Positions 45,527 through 60,990 of a stretch of 64,000 nucleotides of DNA are shown here, in pieces (within the stretch, counting starts at the first letter, position 1; each line of letters starts with the position of its first letter). Location: the NCBI GenBank assembly GCA_037043015.1, contig CM073325.1:2358501-2422500 (forward strand). The letters are read 5' to 3'. Origin of the DNA: Bryum argenteum. Lineage: Eukaryota; Streptophyta; Bryopsida; Bryales; Bryaceae. The notes under the pieces are model-generated. The model ran no database searches and was not told the DNA's origin. It saw only the letters and a program-made list of their open reading frames with translations. The translations under genes were made by a program, and so were the position numbers.

Positions 45527-46697
45527 ATGGCATCCAAAGAGTTGTTAGTTATGGTGATGGCAGCAGCAGCAGCCATGGTGCTATGTGTGCATGTAACGGA
45601 GGCCGAGATGGTGGAGTACAATGAGAAGCTGGGGCCGTACTACCAGCATGACATAGTGTCCCGGCCAAATTTCACGGACCTCGTTGTGTCGCGCGGGTAC
45701 CAACGATTGGAAGGCTTTGGCATGATGTCTGTCTTTGATGATCCCGTCACCGCAACTGCAAATCTCAGCTCCCAGCTTGTTGGTCGCGCACAAGGAGTTC
45801 AAACCATGGTATGTACCACCTTCCCCTTTTCATATTCAAAGCCAAACATCTTCTTGACTTTTAGCACCTAAAGTTAGCGAGTGTTGTTGTTGGTAAAAAC
45901 AATATTTCTAATTTCAGGCATAGCAACCCCTAAAGCTCAAATCGGAATTGCTCTCTTCTCCTGAAATTAGAAATCAGTTGTTTTTACTACAATGGACAAC
46001 TTTGACTAAATATATCTCAAGATCCGTATAGTCAAATTTGATCAAGCTTGGATGGTAGATCGATTGAATGGCTCTGAACAAGATCTTGCAGCTGTAGACT
46101 ACTCTGACTCCTTTAAGGGTTCACCTATGTATTGTAGTATCAATGCACAATTGCTCTATTCATCATGCATGCTGGGTTTTGTCCTCTATGAATCTTTAAA
46201 GCCCAAATGAGGCTTGGGATGTTTTTGATAGTATGTGCATCACTTTTGAACGTTATAATTTCACAAATGGTATACATCCAACGGTTAAAGTATAGCATGT
46301 CACTTACAATAGTAGTTAGCTTCAAGATCCTACAAATTTTACATACTGTCATGTGCATAAAAGATATTGCTATTCTTTATATTTTTGAACTCCAACTGAC
46401 ACAAAGATTTTTAGGAGTCAAGATTCTTTTCGCATTGTGACCTTTCTTTTGGATGTTTTTTTGTAGGTTTCTTTAGACGAAACAAATGCTCTCATTACGC
46501 AAAGTGTGCATTTGCCTGGAGGCACTCTTACGTTTATGGGTCAATTTTCGGTTTCAACTGAGAGCAGTAGACTTCATTGTATTGGAGGAACTGGTGATTA
46601 CGAAGCAGTTACTCAAGGGTACTTAGAGATACGCGTTCATAGCTTCAACCCTATTAGTCTTGATGTTTTGATCATCACAATTTATTATTCTAAATAG
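45527..46697 (+). CDS. dirigent-like protein, secreted, two exons
   Basis: Exons 45527-45808 and 46467-46697 join in phase to 170 residues. A signal peptide (MASKELLVMVMAAAAAMVLC, with cleavage near TEA) precedes a dirigent fold: GFGMMSVFDDPVTATANLSS, then the conserved GRAQGVQTM, PGGTLTFMGQFSV and IGGTGDYEAVTQGYLEIRV. Dirigent proteins steer phenoxy-radical coupling in lignan and related pathways in the apoplast. ATG 45527 has a good context (accATGG) and a TATA box 67 bp above. The 658-bp intron holds a degenerate TTAA-family element. The N-terminal half before the barrel is short relative to canonical dirigents, so the call is to the family, not to a substrate. Confidence 0.8.
45923..46123. 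mobile_element. degenerate TTAA-family element in the dirigent intron
   Basis: Ends gcaacccctaaagc and ctttaagggttca are decayed forms of the family ends, both TTAA sites mutated. The interior has the family motif in inverse orientation (ctcaagatccgta). About 201 bp. Confidence 0.4.
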
Positions 46698-47635
46698 GAA
46701 GTCCATAGACAATACCTTATGTTTATGATATGTTGCTCCCATTTTGTTTTAATCCAATACAAATATATGTGATAGTTTTACCTTGACTCAATTTTGTTTG
46801 CTTGAGTTAAAGGAAATATTTTGTATTTTGCCTGTCTCCTCTTGACACACAAAAAAAATGTGGGTTTAGAATTGAATTAATTTGAAAAATTATTGACTAT
46901 TCTCTGATTATGGATCTTTTTATATATATATGCATACAAAGCATGAAGATGAACATATTGGAAGCCAATAGGCCTCAATTGATTGGAAGCCCAAAAGTCT
47001 CTTGAAACTTCTTGTCCATTGGACGTCCTTTCTGGCTTCTTGTTTGCTAAACATTCTATCGATTATGAAGAATCGCCATTGTAATCTATTAGTAGTTTTA
47101 GAATTCTTTGATGCATTTGATTCATTAGTATAAGGTGAAATCATAAGAACTCATACATTATATTTGAATACCTTTTCTATGTAAGTTGAAATTACTAAAA
47201 AGACATGTCATAAAACCATATCATCTTGAATGTATCTGCAATTAGTACCTTAGAAACTGCACTTAACAATAATTTCAACCCAACAAACTTCGTCGATAAT
47301 GAACTAACGATGGAGAATGTATGACTCAACAAGGACGTCTAAGAAACGTACAATTTAAGAAGAGAATATTCACCAGAATGCTCCTAGAACTTTGGTTTGG
47401 CCTTTTGCTGCCACTATTCCTTCTAACGTTCCAGTTACCGAGTACCTTCTGTTTCTTCGTCTAGTGCCGCTGAACATTCCGACGTTCCAGTTTCCAGAGT
47501 CACCTTCATTTAAAGCACGATACTTGGTCATGTTTTCAGAGACATGCTAACGAAACAAGTGCACAGAAGCGAAGAACTTCCGTTACAGATCCTACAGGTT
47601 CAGTTCACATTCTAAACTCGATCAATTGTGTAGAC
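46698..47635. other. intergenic, no supported gene
   Basis: AT-rich 3' flank of the dirigent gene, then a stretch near 47380-47560 with slightly higher GC upstream of the orphan gene. Nothing recognisable. Confidence 0.5.
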
Positions 47636-48376
47636 ATGAAAAAGCGCAGTGTATACTCGGTCCCTAGTGTAGACATAAAAAATCCTAAATCAGTTAAAAA
47701 AGAAGACGAGTCTGCAGGGCAGGATGCCCGTGCAGGAATAATTCAGCATACTTCCGGGCAAAGTCGGCACTTGATCGATAGTGTAGACATGACAAGGCTC
47801 AAATTAGTTAAGAACGAAGACGAGTCTGCAGGACAGGCTGCCCCTGCAAGGATGATTCAGCAAAGTCCCTGGCCAACTCGGCAACCTCCTCAGCCAACTC
47901 CCTTGCGAGCTCAGCAACCTCCTCAGCCAACTCCCTGGCCAACTCGGCAACCTCCTCAGCCAACTCCCTGGCCAACTCGGCAACCTCCTCAGCCAACTCC
48001 CTGGCCAACTCGGCAACATCCTCGGCCAACACCCTTGAGAGCTCAGCAACCTCCTCGGTAAACTCCTTACACCCGACCAGCGCCTCGACCTCACAATCGG
48101 CCCATGGGCGAGGTAGTAAGAGCTGAAACTCCGGCATTAGTAGCCACTATTGACAGCTCAAGCTACACGGTTGCGATATCATCCGATCACTACCAGTTAG
48201 GAGAGTCCATTAGGTGCGAGTTAAATTTCATAAAGAAGCGACATCAGCAAGAGAATGTGACCGATTTGGACCAGATACACGAAGAAATGCGTTCATTCTG
48301 TTTAACAATCGAAAAGAACTTTCCCAATGACACCATCAACGACCTACTGACACTGAACCGCACTGATGACGCATAA
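47636..48376 (+). pseudogene. orphan Pro-rich repeat protein (paralogue B) split by one in-frame stop
   Basis: ATG 47636 opens a frame with two related modules (PKSVKKEDESAGQDARAG and LKLVKNEDESAGQAAPAR), then 33-bp Pro-rich repeats encoding PQPTPWPTRQP (47868-48055). It stops at TAA 48059-48061. The same frame resumes at once and runs to 48376, with MGEVVRAETPALVATIDSS and a helical C-terminus (VTDLDQIHEEMRSFCLTIEK). The stop sits where other units have CCA, so a degenerated repeat unit created it. It may be a pseudogene, or a shorter protein, or two start sites may be used. Relationship to 43394 is by the opening motif and the 3' flank; the central repeats differ. Confidence 0.6.
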
Positions 48377-48727
48377 TCGATTCAGAAGTGAAACGGACAC
48401 CACACCAAAAAGACAACACAGACAGTAAAAATTTCAAATCTTGCAACTTCATGATAGAATTCTCGGCCTAGACAGCCAGATCTTCAATAAGGATATATAA
48501 TCACCGCTGGTGGGATGTACAACATCGTGAACATGTTCAGTAATAAAATTACAATCTCCACCACTATCAGTTCCCAAGCCAAATTCCATAGGTATCCCTG
48601 TACTGCCAGATTTTACCAGAATGTCATGATGGGCTTTAAGCAAAACTGTTGTTGCAGGTGGTATGCACTGCACTCAGAACCACCAGCCGTACCCTAATCT
48701 CATCATAGAAAAGAAACCTCTTGACGT

Positions 48728-51909
<3,182 letters not shown>

Positions 51910-54150
51910 TGCAACTGAATTTTCTTTCGAGCACCGCTCTCGCTCGCTCTTAAACCCCCGAATAGCAGATGGAAGAGCAAAATAGAGGGCGATGCCGGTG
52001 CCGATGCAGCAATGCAATGGAGATTCTTCGGGAGAAGGAGGAGGTGAAGGAAGGGATTGTAGCACGCGGTTGACTGCCTTATCCAGGCCATGTAGGATGA
52101 TGCTTATTGGTTGTTGATGTCTCCTTGTCATCCACGGTCATTAGATGACTTCCTCTCTGTGAGCTGCCTTTTATTGACTAACGTAGAACCACCTATTTCC
52201 GGGCATTTAAGTCAATCACTCGAAATGTGAAATAAGATACTTATTAATTTCATTAATTAAAAATAAGTTATATATATGTGGCAATTGTAAGCTATTGCAA
52301 AATTAAATAAATTATTTAGGAGTAATTCATCATAAGCAAATATATAACCTGTCACTTTACTCCGCACTTTCATCATAAGAGCATCACTCTCATCATAAGA
52401 GCATGCCCAACCTTGTGCTTCACGTCAGGCCGCTTGGCTACTCAGTACATGAAAAGCTTGCACGTGCCGCTTGGCTGGGTGTGGCAACCCCACCCCAAGC
52501 TACGAGAGAGAAGAAAGGAAAAGGTCGCTCACCAACCACATTTGCTGACAAGCTGGTTGTAATAGAAATTATTTTTTACCAATAAAGTTTTTGCCATGTG
52601 GCACTATTCCATTGGACATGGTGACGCTAAGATGTAAATGAAAGCACGCAATAACTCGGACTTATGATGTCCTAGAATTTAGGAGACCTCAACCCTCTTA
52701 ACCGGGTTAGAGAAATAGTGTGGGGATTGGGGTTCCTCGCACTTCAAACAAGGCTCCACTCTCCGGCCCTCAGTGCGGGTTGGGCATGCTCTAAGCAGAT
52801 ATATAACTTGTCACTCTACTCCATATTTGGAAGAGGTACATTTAATGGGTGCCCAAGTGCTTTGTCATTAAAACAACTAGGCCAATAGGTGATTAAGAAG
52901 TTTGTGAATTTGTATTCAAAGAGCATTTCCACGATAAGGTAAACTATGCTAAATCTGTGCATCTCCTTAAACCGCCCACTCTAAATTCTTGCCTCCTTTA
53001 TAGATTTCATGTAGAAGGATGTACCTCATGTGCACATTGAGAATGTGCACGGTTTTAGGTTGTGTTGACATAATTTAGTTTTTAAATTATTAATTTATTT
53101 TTATAAGCGCTTAAAATATTACAAAAATATGGAAACTTCTTCATTTCTTCATATCTACAATTGAAAAACATTGATTCAAATATTCCAAGTTTACATGCAC
53201 AGATTTGGCATTGTCTACCTTAGTCAATTTCCCTCCAAAATAGGCAGGCAGCTTTTTAGATGATCATGAGATCGACAAATTGACAATGGCTGGCAGATAT
53301 AACACCTAAAACTATGCTCTGCCTGCAAATATATTCATCTCGGAAGGAAGTTTGCAAGAAGCTCTTCGTAAGAAACTCTTTACTAATCGTTTGCAAGAAG
53401 CTCTTGGTAAGAAACTCTTTGCTGGCATTTTGCACAAATAAAGAAGCGGTGCAGTCATTGAGCTGAAAAATGATAGTTTAACCAACTTGCAACGATGCCT
53501 GCTAAATGAGGTGTTCATCATAATCAAGAGCAGCTCAATCATACCCACGATTCCCATAAGCTCTACTACAATATGTTGTGTTTACACGTTCAAATATACA
53601 ATGAGCCGGAAACTCAACCAACTCTTGGCAGATGTCATACACAATGCACAATTTTGTTAGAAATCCAATTCTGTACTTGCGCGTACACTGGTAAGAGTTG
53701 TATCTCTACAACTTCATCGACACAAACATAAGAAGCACTTTTTCACCGATTCTAATAAGATCATCTGACATATGTATCCAGTTGCATTGGTCCTCAAATT
53801 TTTTGTTCATTACAGTCAGAAAAGCGGCCGATTAGGCTGGAAAAATGCCTCGGAGCTTACAAATCACTCATAGAAGCGAAAGAGAGTGATGGCAACCAGT
53901 ACACGGAAACTATTACAATACACTGCTCAGGGCTGGTTAATGAGAGTTGCTTACACACTAATAATATACAAAAGGGACAGCGCCGCCTACAAATTCTTAC
54001 ATTGTGGCCTAATACCCTCGGCAGCGAGCTGCGCTGAATAGCTGCTGCAATCAAACTAGGCAATAACAAGATAATACGTGGGTCCAAACCTGTATAAATT
54101 CATTGTTCTGGAGGCCCACTGATAAGTCGTGAATGGTCGTCGAATGAAGT
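51910..54150. other. intergenic between ALA dehydratase and zeaxanthin epoxidase
   Basis: ALA dehydratase promoter to about 52150, AT-rich DNA, and a 42-bp direct repeat near 53353-53425 (tttgcaagaagctctt, gtaagaaactcttt). The stretch 53800-54150 is likely 3' UTR of the epoxidase gene. No gene is supported. Confidence 0.5.
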
Positions 54151-56231
54151 TTATGATTCAGCAGCCGCTTTCGCTTCCTGCGGCCTCCGCAGCTTCACCT
54201 TGAACTGAGCCTCCTTCGAAGGCCCGAATTCAATGATATCCTCGGGACGAACTCTGGCTGGCATCTTCGGTGACAGCTTGTACCTCCCACCTGAGACGCT
54301 CGTAATCCATGTCCCTGTTTTGCTCTCAAGGTCCGTAAGGTACAGAGCACCATCCACGAATGTGAGCTTGGCGTGCTGCTCGGCAACGTGAGGAAGCTTG
54401 ATTGCGTGGTGGATAGCTCCATTTTCACATGGCTCGCATCCTACGAAGGTGGGTGTGCCATTGTCTCGACATATACGTAGCAATGGCTTGCCGCTTTCTG
54501 TGACCTCCCCATCGATGGGGAGCCGCTCGGGTGCGGGGACGAGGTACCACTCTGCGTTGGTAGCTCGCTCGAGAGCGTCATCGTTCCAGAACCACTTCTT
54601 CAAGTTGGAATCTGCTTTGTCTTCCAAGCTGCAGTAAGGCGCACGACCTTCCAATGCGAAGGAGTTCCCACCCAGAATCCAGCTGAGCATAGTCGGCATT
54701 CCGATCGTGATGAAGAATCGCCCTCCCACGCGGCCCGGATGCGGGATCTTGAGATCTTTAATGAATGAAAGAGGACCCAGTCCTTCTCCGAGGTATGGTT
54801 TGTATGTGCTTGCCATTATGGCCGCCATTCGGGCTAACCCGTGGATCACCCCGACGCGAATTCGTCTCTTGCCCTCGTACTCCTTTAGGACACGTCCGAG
54901 GTCGGCAGATGGTTGCTGTGCAGCTTTGGAGAGATCGAGCGCGAGTTGGAATCCGTCCTCGATCGCCATGCATCCGCCTTGGCCGAGGTTAGGTTGCATC
55001 GCGTGCGCGGAGTCGCCGAGTAGCGTGACGCGCCCCTTGCTCCATGTCATGATGGGGATGCGATCGTAGATGTCCCGTCTGAGGATCTGCTCCTCGGGGG
55101 TGGCGTCCAGGAGGTCGACCACTTTGTCGCACCAGCTGCCGAAGAGCTCCATCAGCCTTGCTTTTCGACCGCCTGGGGCGTCAACGCCTCCGGCTGGCTC
55201 GTTGTAAAACGCGTACCATTGCATTTTTCCCTGACCTACGTCGGAGGAGACGAAGTACTGCTTGTGACCGAGAAAGACTCTGTATCCGACTGTGTCGATG
55301 TCGGCGGGTACAAAGTCAGCGATACCTGTGTAACAAGTGTAGTCGGAGTACACTGTGGCGGTTTCACCGAGCAGTTTCGTTCGCACTTTCGATCGGATGC
55401 CGTCGGCGCCCACTAGCACATCACCCTCGAACGTCCGTCCATCCTCGAGCATCACCTGCAAAAATGCAATGCTTTTGATCAGCTGATTGCTCATCCCAAT
55501 TGGTGAAGAACTCTATTGCAAGTGTGAAGGAGAACGGAGAATCTATTACTGACCTTGACCTTGCGCCCATCGTCCACGAAGTCGACCACGTTGCAGCCGT
55601 TCTGGATGTACTCGTGCCCTAGGGCACCTGAAAGAATCTCCTGGAGCTTCATCCGGCTGATGACGCGCGTGACGGGGAGGCCACGCTCGGCAGCGGGAGT
55701 GAAGGTGTCGAACTTGCAGTACCATTCACCGGAGATGCCATCGACCAAGCCGTTGATGCGATCGCCTGTGACGCAGCCATTCGACAATATTTCCTCGGCG
55801 GCTTTTCGGTCCACTGCCTCGAGGGCTGCGAGCGCGTTGCTCTGAATCTGGATGGGGCCTCGGTACTGGCCTTCACCTCGGATGGCGCTCAAGTCGCGCT
55901 CGAACACCACCACGTCTAAGCCCTTGTTCTTGGCTGCCAGAGCGAGCACGAGCCCGCCGATTCCACCGCCGGCTATGAGCACTCGCAACGGCCGCGTCTT
56001 CGGAGCTAGCGCTTCATTCGCCTCGGGTGTGCTTGTACGCGTGCCCTCTTCCACCGTCTGCGTCCTTGCAACGCAGATTGCTCTTCTCCTACTGGGTTCC
56101 GCGGTAGTTGCGGTACTCAAAGTTGCCCTCCTCCATGACACGTCCAAAAAATCCGAAGCTCGAGTTCCCTTTTGCAACACTGAGGACGAAGCTAGCCCCG
56201 CAACCGCAGGGATAGCACACGTAATCACCAT
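54151..56231 (-). CDS. ZEP: zeaxanthin epoxidase, chloroplast, two exons
   Basis: Exons 56231-55554 and 55455-54151 (minus strand) join in phase to 660 residues. The enzyme converts zeaxanthin to violaxanthin through antheraxanthin in thylakoids, feeding the xanthophyll cycle and ABA synthesis. A Ser/Arg-rich transit peptide covers about 1-60. FAD-binding motifs are GGGIGG (88-93), ending in FERD, VLVGADGIRSKVR, and GDSAHAMQPNLGQGG (about 373-387). A C-terminal FHA domain (about 548-640) includes VGCEPCENGAIHHAI, HVAEQHAKLTF and SKTGTWIT. Length and order are typical for plant ZEP. The two-exon structure is unusually simple for a family that is intron-rich in angiosperms. No damage seen. Confidence 0.96.
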
Positions 56232-58358
56232 GCTTCCTTACAACTTCTCGAAAAAAAAATAGCGCTCTGCGAGCTGCACAAACACCAGAGATTGCTTTTC
56301 AAACTCTCCATCTCAATCCACTCTACCCACTTCAAAATCCAACACACGCCATAGCCAAAAAAATTATTTTCTTAAACGCAAAAAAGTAAAACAATCGTAC
56401 ATCACTTGCCAATTCCGAAACACTGCCCTATTGAACAAACCTCAGTCCTAGCCCCAGAATACGAAATTCAAGCAGATTACTGCAATTCCCTCCTCACTAA
56501 TGAGGTCGCGAACAAGAAAACAACCAAGAACGTCGCTTTCTAAAGTAAACGAGTGCATACACCACCGCCAAAAACGAAAATACTCGATTCTCTTTCAGAA
56601 CAAAAACCCAAAACGCAAAAAGCTGTCAAATAGATTCGCAATTGTCAAAAGGTATCACGTACCAAATTGCTTCACTCGCAGGCTCCGCGCTCAGCTGCTG
56701 GTAACAGACACACACACACACACACACAGACTAATGAAACGCTGTGATTGAAGCGGAATGCGACCCAGCAATGCGGTGAGGGTCCGGTAACCACAAATAC
56801 GAGATCGCAAGTGCGCGATTGCAGATGATAGAGGCTCCCCAAGTGTCAATCGCGGTTTCGGAAGGGGATTCCAGGGAAGTTGGAGAAGAGGAAGAGAAAA
56901 TTGATGGCAGATATTTTGGGAGTTGTGAGGTCCCGGTTGATCTGCGAAGGGGAAGAGAGCAAAGGATTGTGGCACGATTCGATTTTGGCAACATCTGTGC
57001 TTCCACGACGCCGGATAGGCGTTTGAGGACTCCATTGGTTTGCCTTTCCTATCCAATTGTGCGGCTCCCTAGCCCCATCGCCCCCATTGGGTAGCGTGAA
57101 TGTAGTTGCCCACTTACCTTGGCGCCACGTCCGTCGCCAGAGTTAGTGACTCACGCTTACTTCTACTCATGGAAACTTTGCAAACCTTTCAAATTGTTTC
57201 AAATATCTCACTCCGTCCTGGTCTTGGAAAGGGGGTTGGGTTCTAAGATTTTTGTTGTTGATGTTTTGAGTGGTAAAGCTTCGTCAAGTGACTCAAAAGT
57301 CTATGTGATATTGCTCTGTAAAGTTAAAGAAATCTTTAACCCCCAAATGGTTTGATTCATTTGTAATAAAAAAGAAACCTATTTTCATGAAATCTATTCT
57401 AAATGGAAACAAAGTTTAGTTTTTCAGATCTCAAGCGTACATATTTTTTAGTGAACATATTCTGCATTATTTGGGTCAAATTTTGAGTCATGAAGTCTAA
57501 TAGATTGTGGGATTGTAATGTTTAAGTACTGAAAAAAAACATCGCAAAATTTCAACATTTTCACTTTGAAGTGAAAAATGCTACCAAAAGACTTTTTGCA
57601 ATGAAAAAATCACCACCTACAAAGATGTATACTTTCATCCAAATAACACCTTTGTCTAAAAAGATTACATCAAAAAATACATATGCAATAGTGAAAACTA
57701 AGTCAAAATTTACAAAAGAAAAAAAAGCCCAAAACTAAACCCCCTCGCACTAAAATTTATGCCATGTCTTCCTCACACTTTTGATGAAATTAAGGTTTAT
57801 ACTACTGTAATTAAACTCATATTAGAGTCCAACCTAACATACAAAATTGCAATCCAACTATGGATGAAGGAAAAACAACTCTTTGAAAACTATGTTTTAT
57901 GATTTTTTATGGTTGAAATATTGAAACATCATTGCAAATCAAATATCTAAATAATCCAATTCAATATTCTTACAACTAAAAAGTTGTTGGATTTCATCTT
58001 GAGATCATACTTAATTATGCAAAATAAATTCATAATAGACTAACTTGGATTTAATATAATTGGCTTGCAATGGTAAAAGATCCTCATGTTTTTAAACCCA
58101 AAAACAAGAGTTGCCTTCACTACAATGCATGCCATAAATTTCATACTCTATTCTATGAGTCTTCAATTTTTACCACACAATTTCATACTCTATTCTATGA
58201 CCCAGTCCGCTAAATTAAGTAAAATAGGATGAATTAACTAAAACCCGATGACTGAACTAGAACTGGATGAATGAACTAAAATCGGATGAAGGAGTCCAGC
58301 TTGATGTCCCACACCTCTGGTAAAGCACACACCTCTCATTGCTCCAATGTCATTTTTT
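56232..58358. other. intergenic with CA repeat and a solitary TTAA-element end
   Basis: ZEP upstream DNA, a CA microsatellite (56708-56728), an open plus-strand frame at 56819-57094 without similarity, and a TTAACCCCCAAATGG end at 57336 that may be the left end of a longer relative of the TTAA family. The rest is AT-rich. Confidence 0.5.
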
Positions 58359-58569
58359 TCTACTTCAGGCTCAAAAGTACTCGATTTAAGCATAATTTAG
58401 AGGATTCAACCGTACGATCTCAATGTTAACTTAATCTTTGAGTTCCATGTCAAATTTGAACCATAGACTCTCTTCATTTGTAAAATTATTTGGGTCAAAG
58501 TTGGCCACTTTCTACTCAAAGGGGAACTCCAAAAAACCATTTTGGCATTTTGAGATCTTTAGGGGTTAA
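58359..58569. mobile_element. TTAA-family element, left end lost (copy 4)
   Basis: The right end is ctttaggggttaa (to 58569) and the interior has tcaaccgtacgatctc. The left end is not recognisable. Copy 4 heads the large duplication described below and is paired with copy 5 at 62523. Confidence 0.65.
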
Positions 58570-60869
58570 GAAAAATAGGCATTCACTTTTGGAAAAGCTT
58601 GTAAGAGGAAAATACACCAATCCTCAAAATAATAGAAGAATATGAAGTTTTGCTTTAATTTGCTTTGTATTCCGTCACTTTGAAATGTTACAAAGTTGGT
58701 TATTCCTTCTCAAATCGTTTAAAAAGTATCATAATATCATAGTATCTGTAGTGCAGATATGTAACTATGAATGAATTATAGTAAAATTCCTATAGGGCTA
58801 TAGTTAGAGTTCAAACACAAGGAGGGCAATTATTTAGGTGATTCTATTGAGAAGTGGAGCTGATCTCACTTTTTCTGCACAATTGAGGGAATAAAGTGAA
58901 AAGGATTTCCCCACATTCAACCTATGGGTGAACACTTCTCATCTATTTTGCTTAAATGAATAGGGATCATACTTTCCAATTCCAATACAATCGAGACTTT
59001 TCGCTATCGCTACTTCTGCCCCAATCAAAAAACTCCATCGCAGCCGGGACTATCGCTTCTTCTGCCCCAATCGAGAACGCCCATCGCAGTCAAACTATCG
59101 CTTGTACTGCCACCGCTCCTCAGCTATTGCACTTCCATCCATTCATCACTCCCAGTCAATTCAAATGATATTGCACTTCCATCCATTCATCACTCCTAGT
59201 CAATTCTACTGGTACAGTAACATTGAAGTCTTTATTCCATCATTACAAACACCCATTGATTGGCTACTTCTGTAACTTCTCCTTCATTGATTTCTGATTG
59301 AACCCCAAAGGATTTTCAATATTCTTTTCATTTGAGATTCACTAGATAATTTTCCTATTGCAGGCACAAATATAGAATTTGCAATTATTCTTGATAAATG
59401 GAGTCTTCCTCTCGGTTCCGTTTATGTCACTAGATTTCTCTATTGTTGTACGACTTCCTAATACTACAACACTCAAAGTCTCGATACTGTGATTCACTCA
59501 ATCGAATGCTCTCATTACATCCATAGAGAACTTACAATACATTCCTAGAGAACTTACGACATCTCTATCCACTTCGCATTCCTCCCAATTGATTTTCTCA
59601 CTCTTCACTTTTCCCATTCACATAATCTCGAGTGTTCCCATACAATGTTACACAACCCATTTCCATGTATAATTGTTACATCATACATAATAAGCCCATA
59701 CGCTCAAGAAACCATCTATTATAAAATACCACGAGCAAATATATATATATATATATCAATGATTTCAATTTGCACATTTAGCACACAAGTTCGATTGATT
59801 CTTACTCTCAACATGCAAACTCAATCACCATTGATAAAAACGATAAAGGTATAACCAACAAATCATGTACACACATCCATCAATTATCATAGCCATTTAT
59901 CACTCGACACTCAAACAATTATTCATTGACTCGTTCTCCATTGGTCCACATTTCATAAATTTCACTTTCAAAACCACATTCACAAATCCACAACCAATTA
60001 TCACTCTTGAATTGTCAATCACAACCATCTCACAATGGTAAAACTCACAATTGCATTCCACATACAACAACAAACACCACACAATTCACAAACGACAATT
60101 GCAATTGATTTCTTCTATCAATTGAGCACATAGAAGATACAAAACTATTGATTCCACAATTTGCCCGCCTCCCTGCCGCAAGAGTTCTGGCTTCCTTCTA
60201 GACTGTTCATTCCATTGATTTCCTACCCTCTGTACTCTAAATACTATGGCTAAGCGCCCACCCCTTCTACTCTGAATACTATGGCTCAGCGCCCAACTTC
60301 CCAACTATTGAATTTTACAATCTTTCATATATAGATTCTCATTCATCTATTGACTATCCCATAAAACCGGCTAAATTATAGTAACTATAACTAATCACAC
60401 TACTCAATGAAGGATTCAATTGCAATTTGTTACTTCAACTTCAAACACTATGATTCCACTAGTGGGGAGGAAAAAGAACCTAAGAGTTGATTCACATGGA
60501 TATGTTAAAAGGCGCACAGATTGAAAAATTCATTGGAAAATCAAATTTGGAAAATGGACAAAGTCTGTAGGAGATTGGACCAATTAGAATCATATTGAAT
60601 GAAATGTGAAGTTTGGAAAAGGAATCAACAAACAATCAACTTCCATATATACACCATAAGTACATTGAGACGTGGAATTTGAACTTGGAAGCTATAATGT
60701 ACCTCCTACTTGAAGACCCTAAGTGAGCAATTTTTGGTGTTGTGTGGTTCATAAGCCTCCTACCTTTGGTACAAGATCTCAAGGTTATTTACATAAAAAT
60801 GCATCACAATATGAAAATCTTCTCCCAAAAAAGGAAAACACAAGAATAAGGCCAATTTTATTTTAGGGG

Positions 60870-60990
60870 TTAACCCTTTTCCGCCGGTGGGGCTCTAACG
60901 GCCTTGAAATGCTCTCAAATGTTCAACAACTGAAAATTTTGTGGCATTGTCAAAACTCTATTAGGGGCTTTCCCGGCAGTAAAGGGTTAA
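60870..60990. mobile_element. short TTAA-ended segment
   Basis: TTAACCCTTTTCCGCC at the left and GGCAGTAAAGGGTTAA at the right bound 121 bp with TTAA at both ends. The right half recurs at 61885-61925. It is a relative of, or deleted member of, the TTAA family. Confidence 0.5.
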
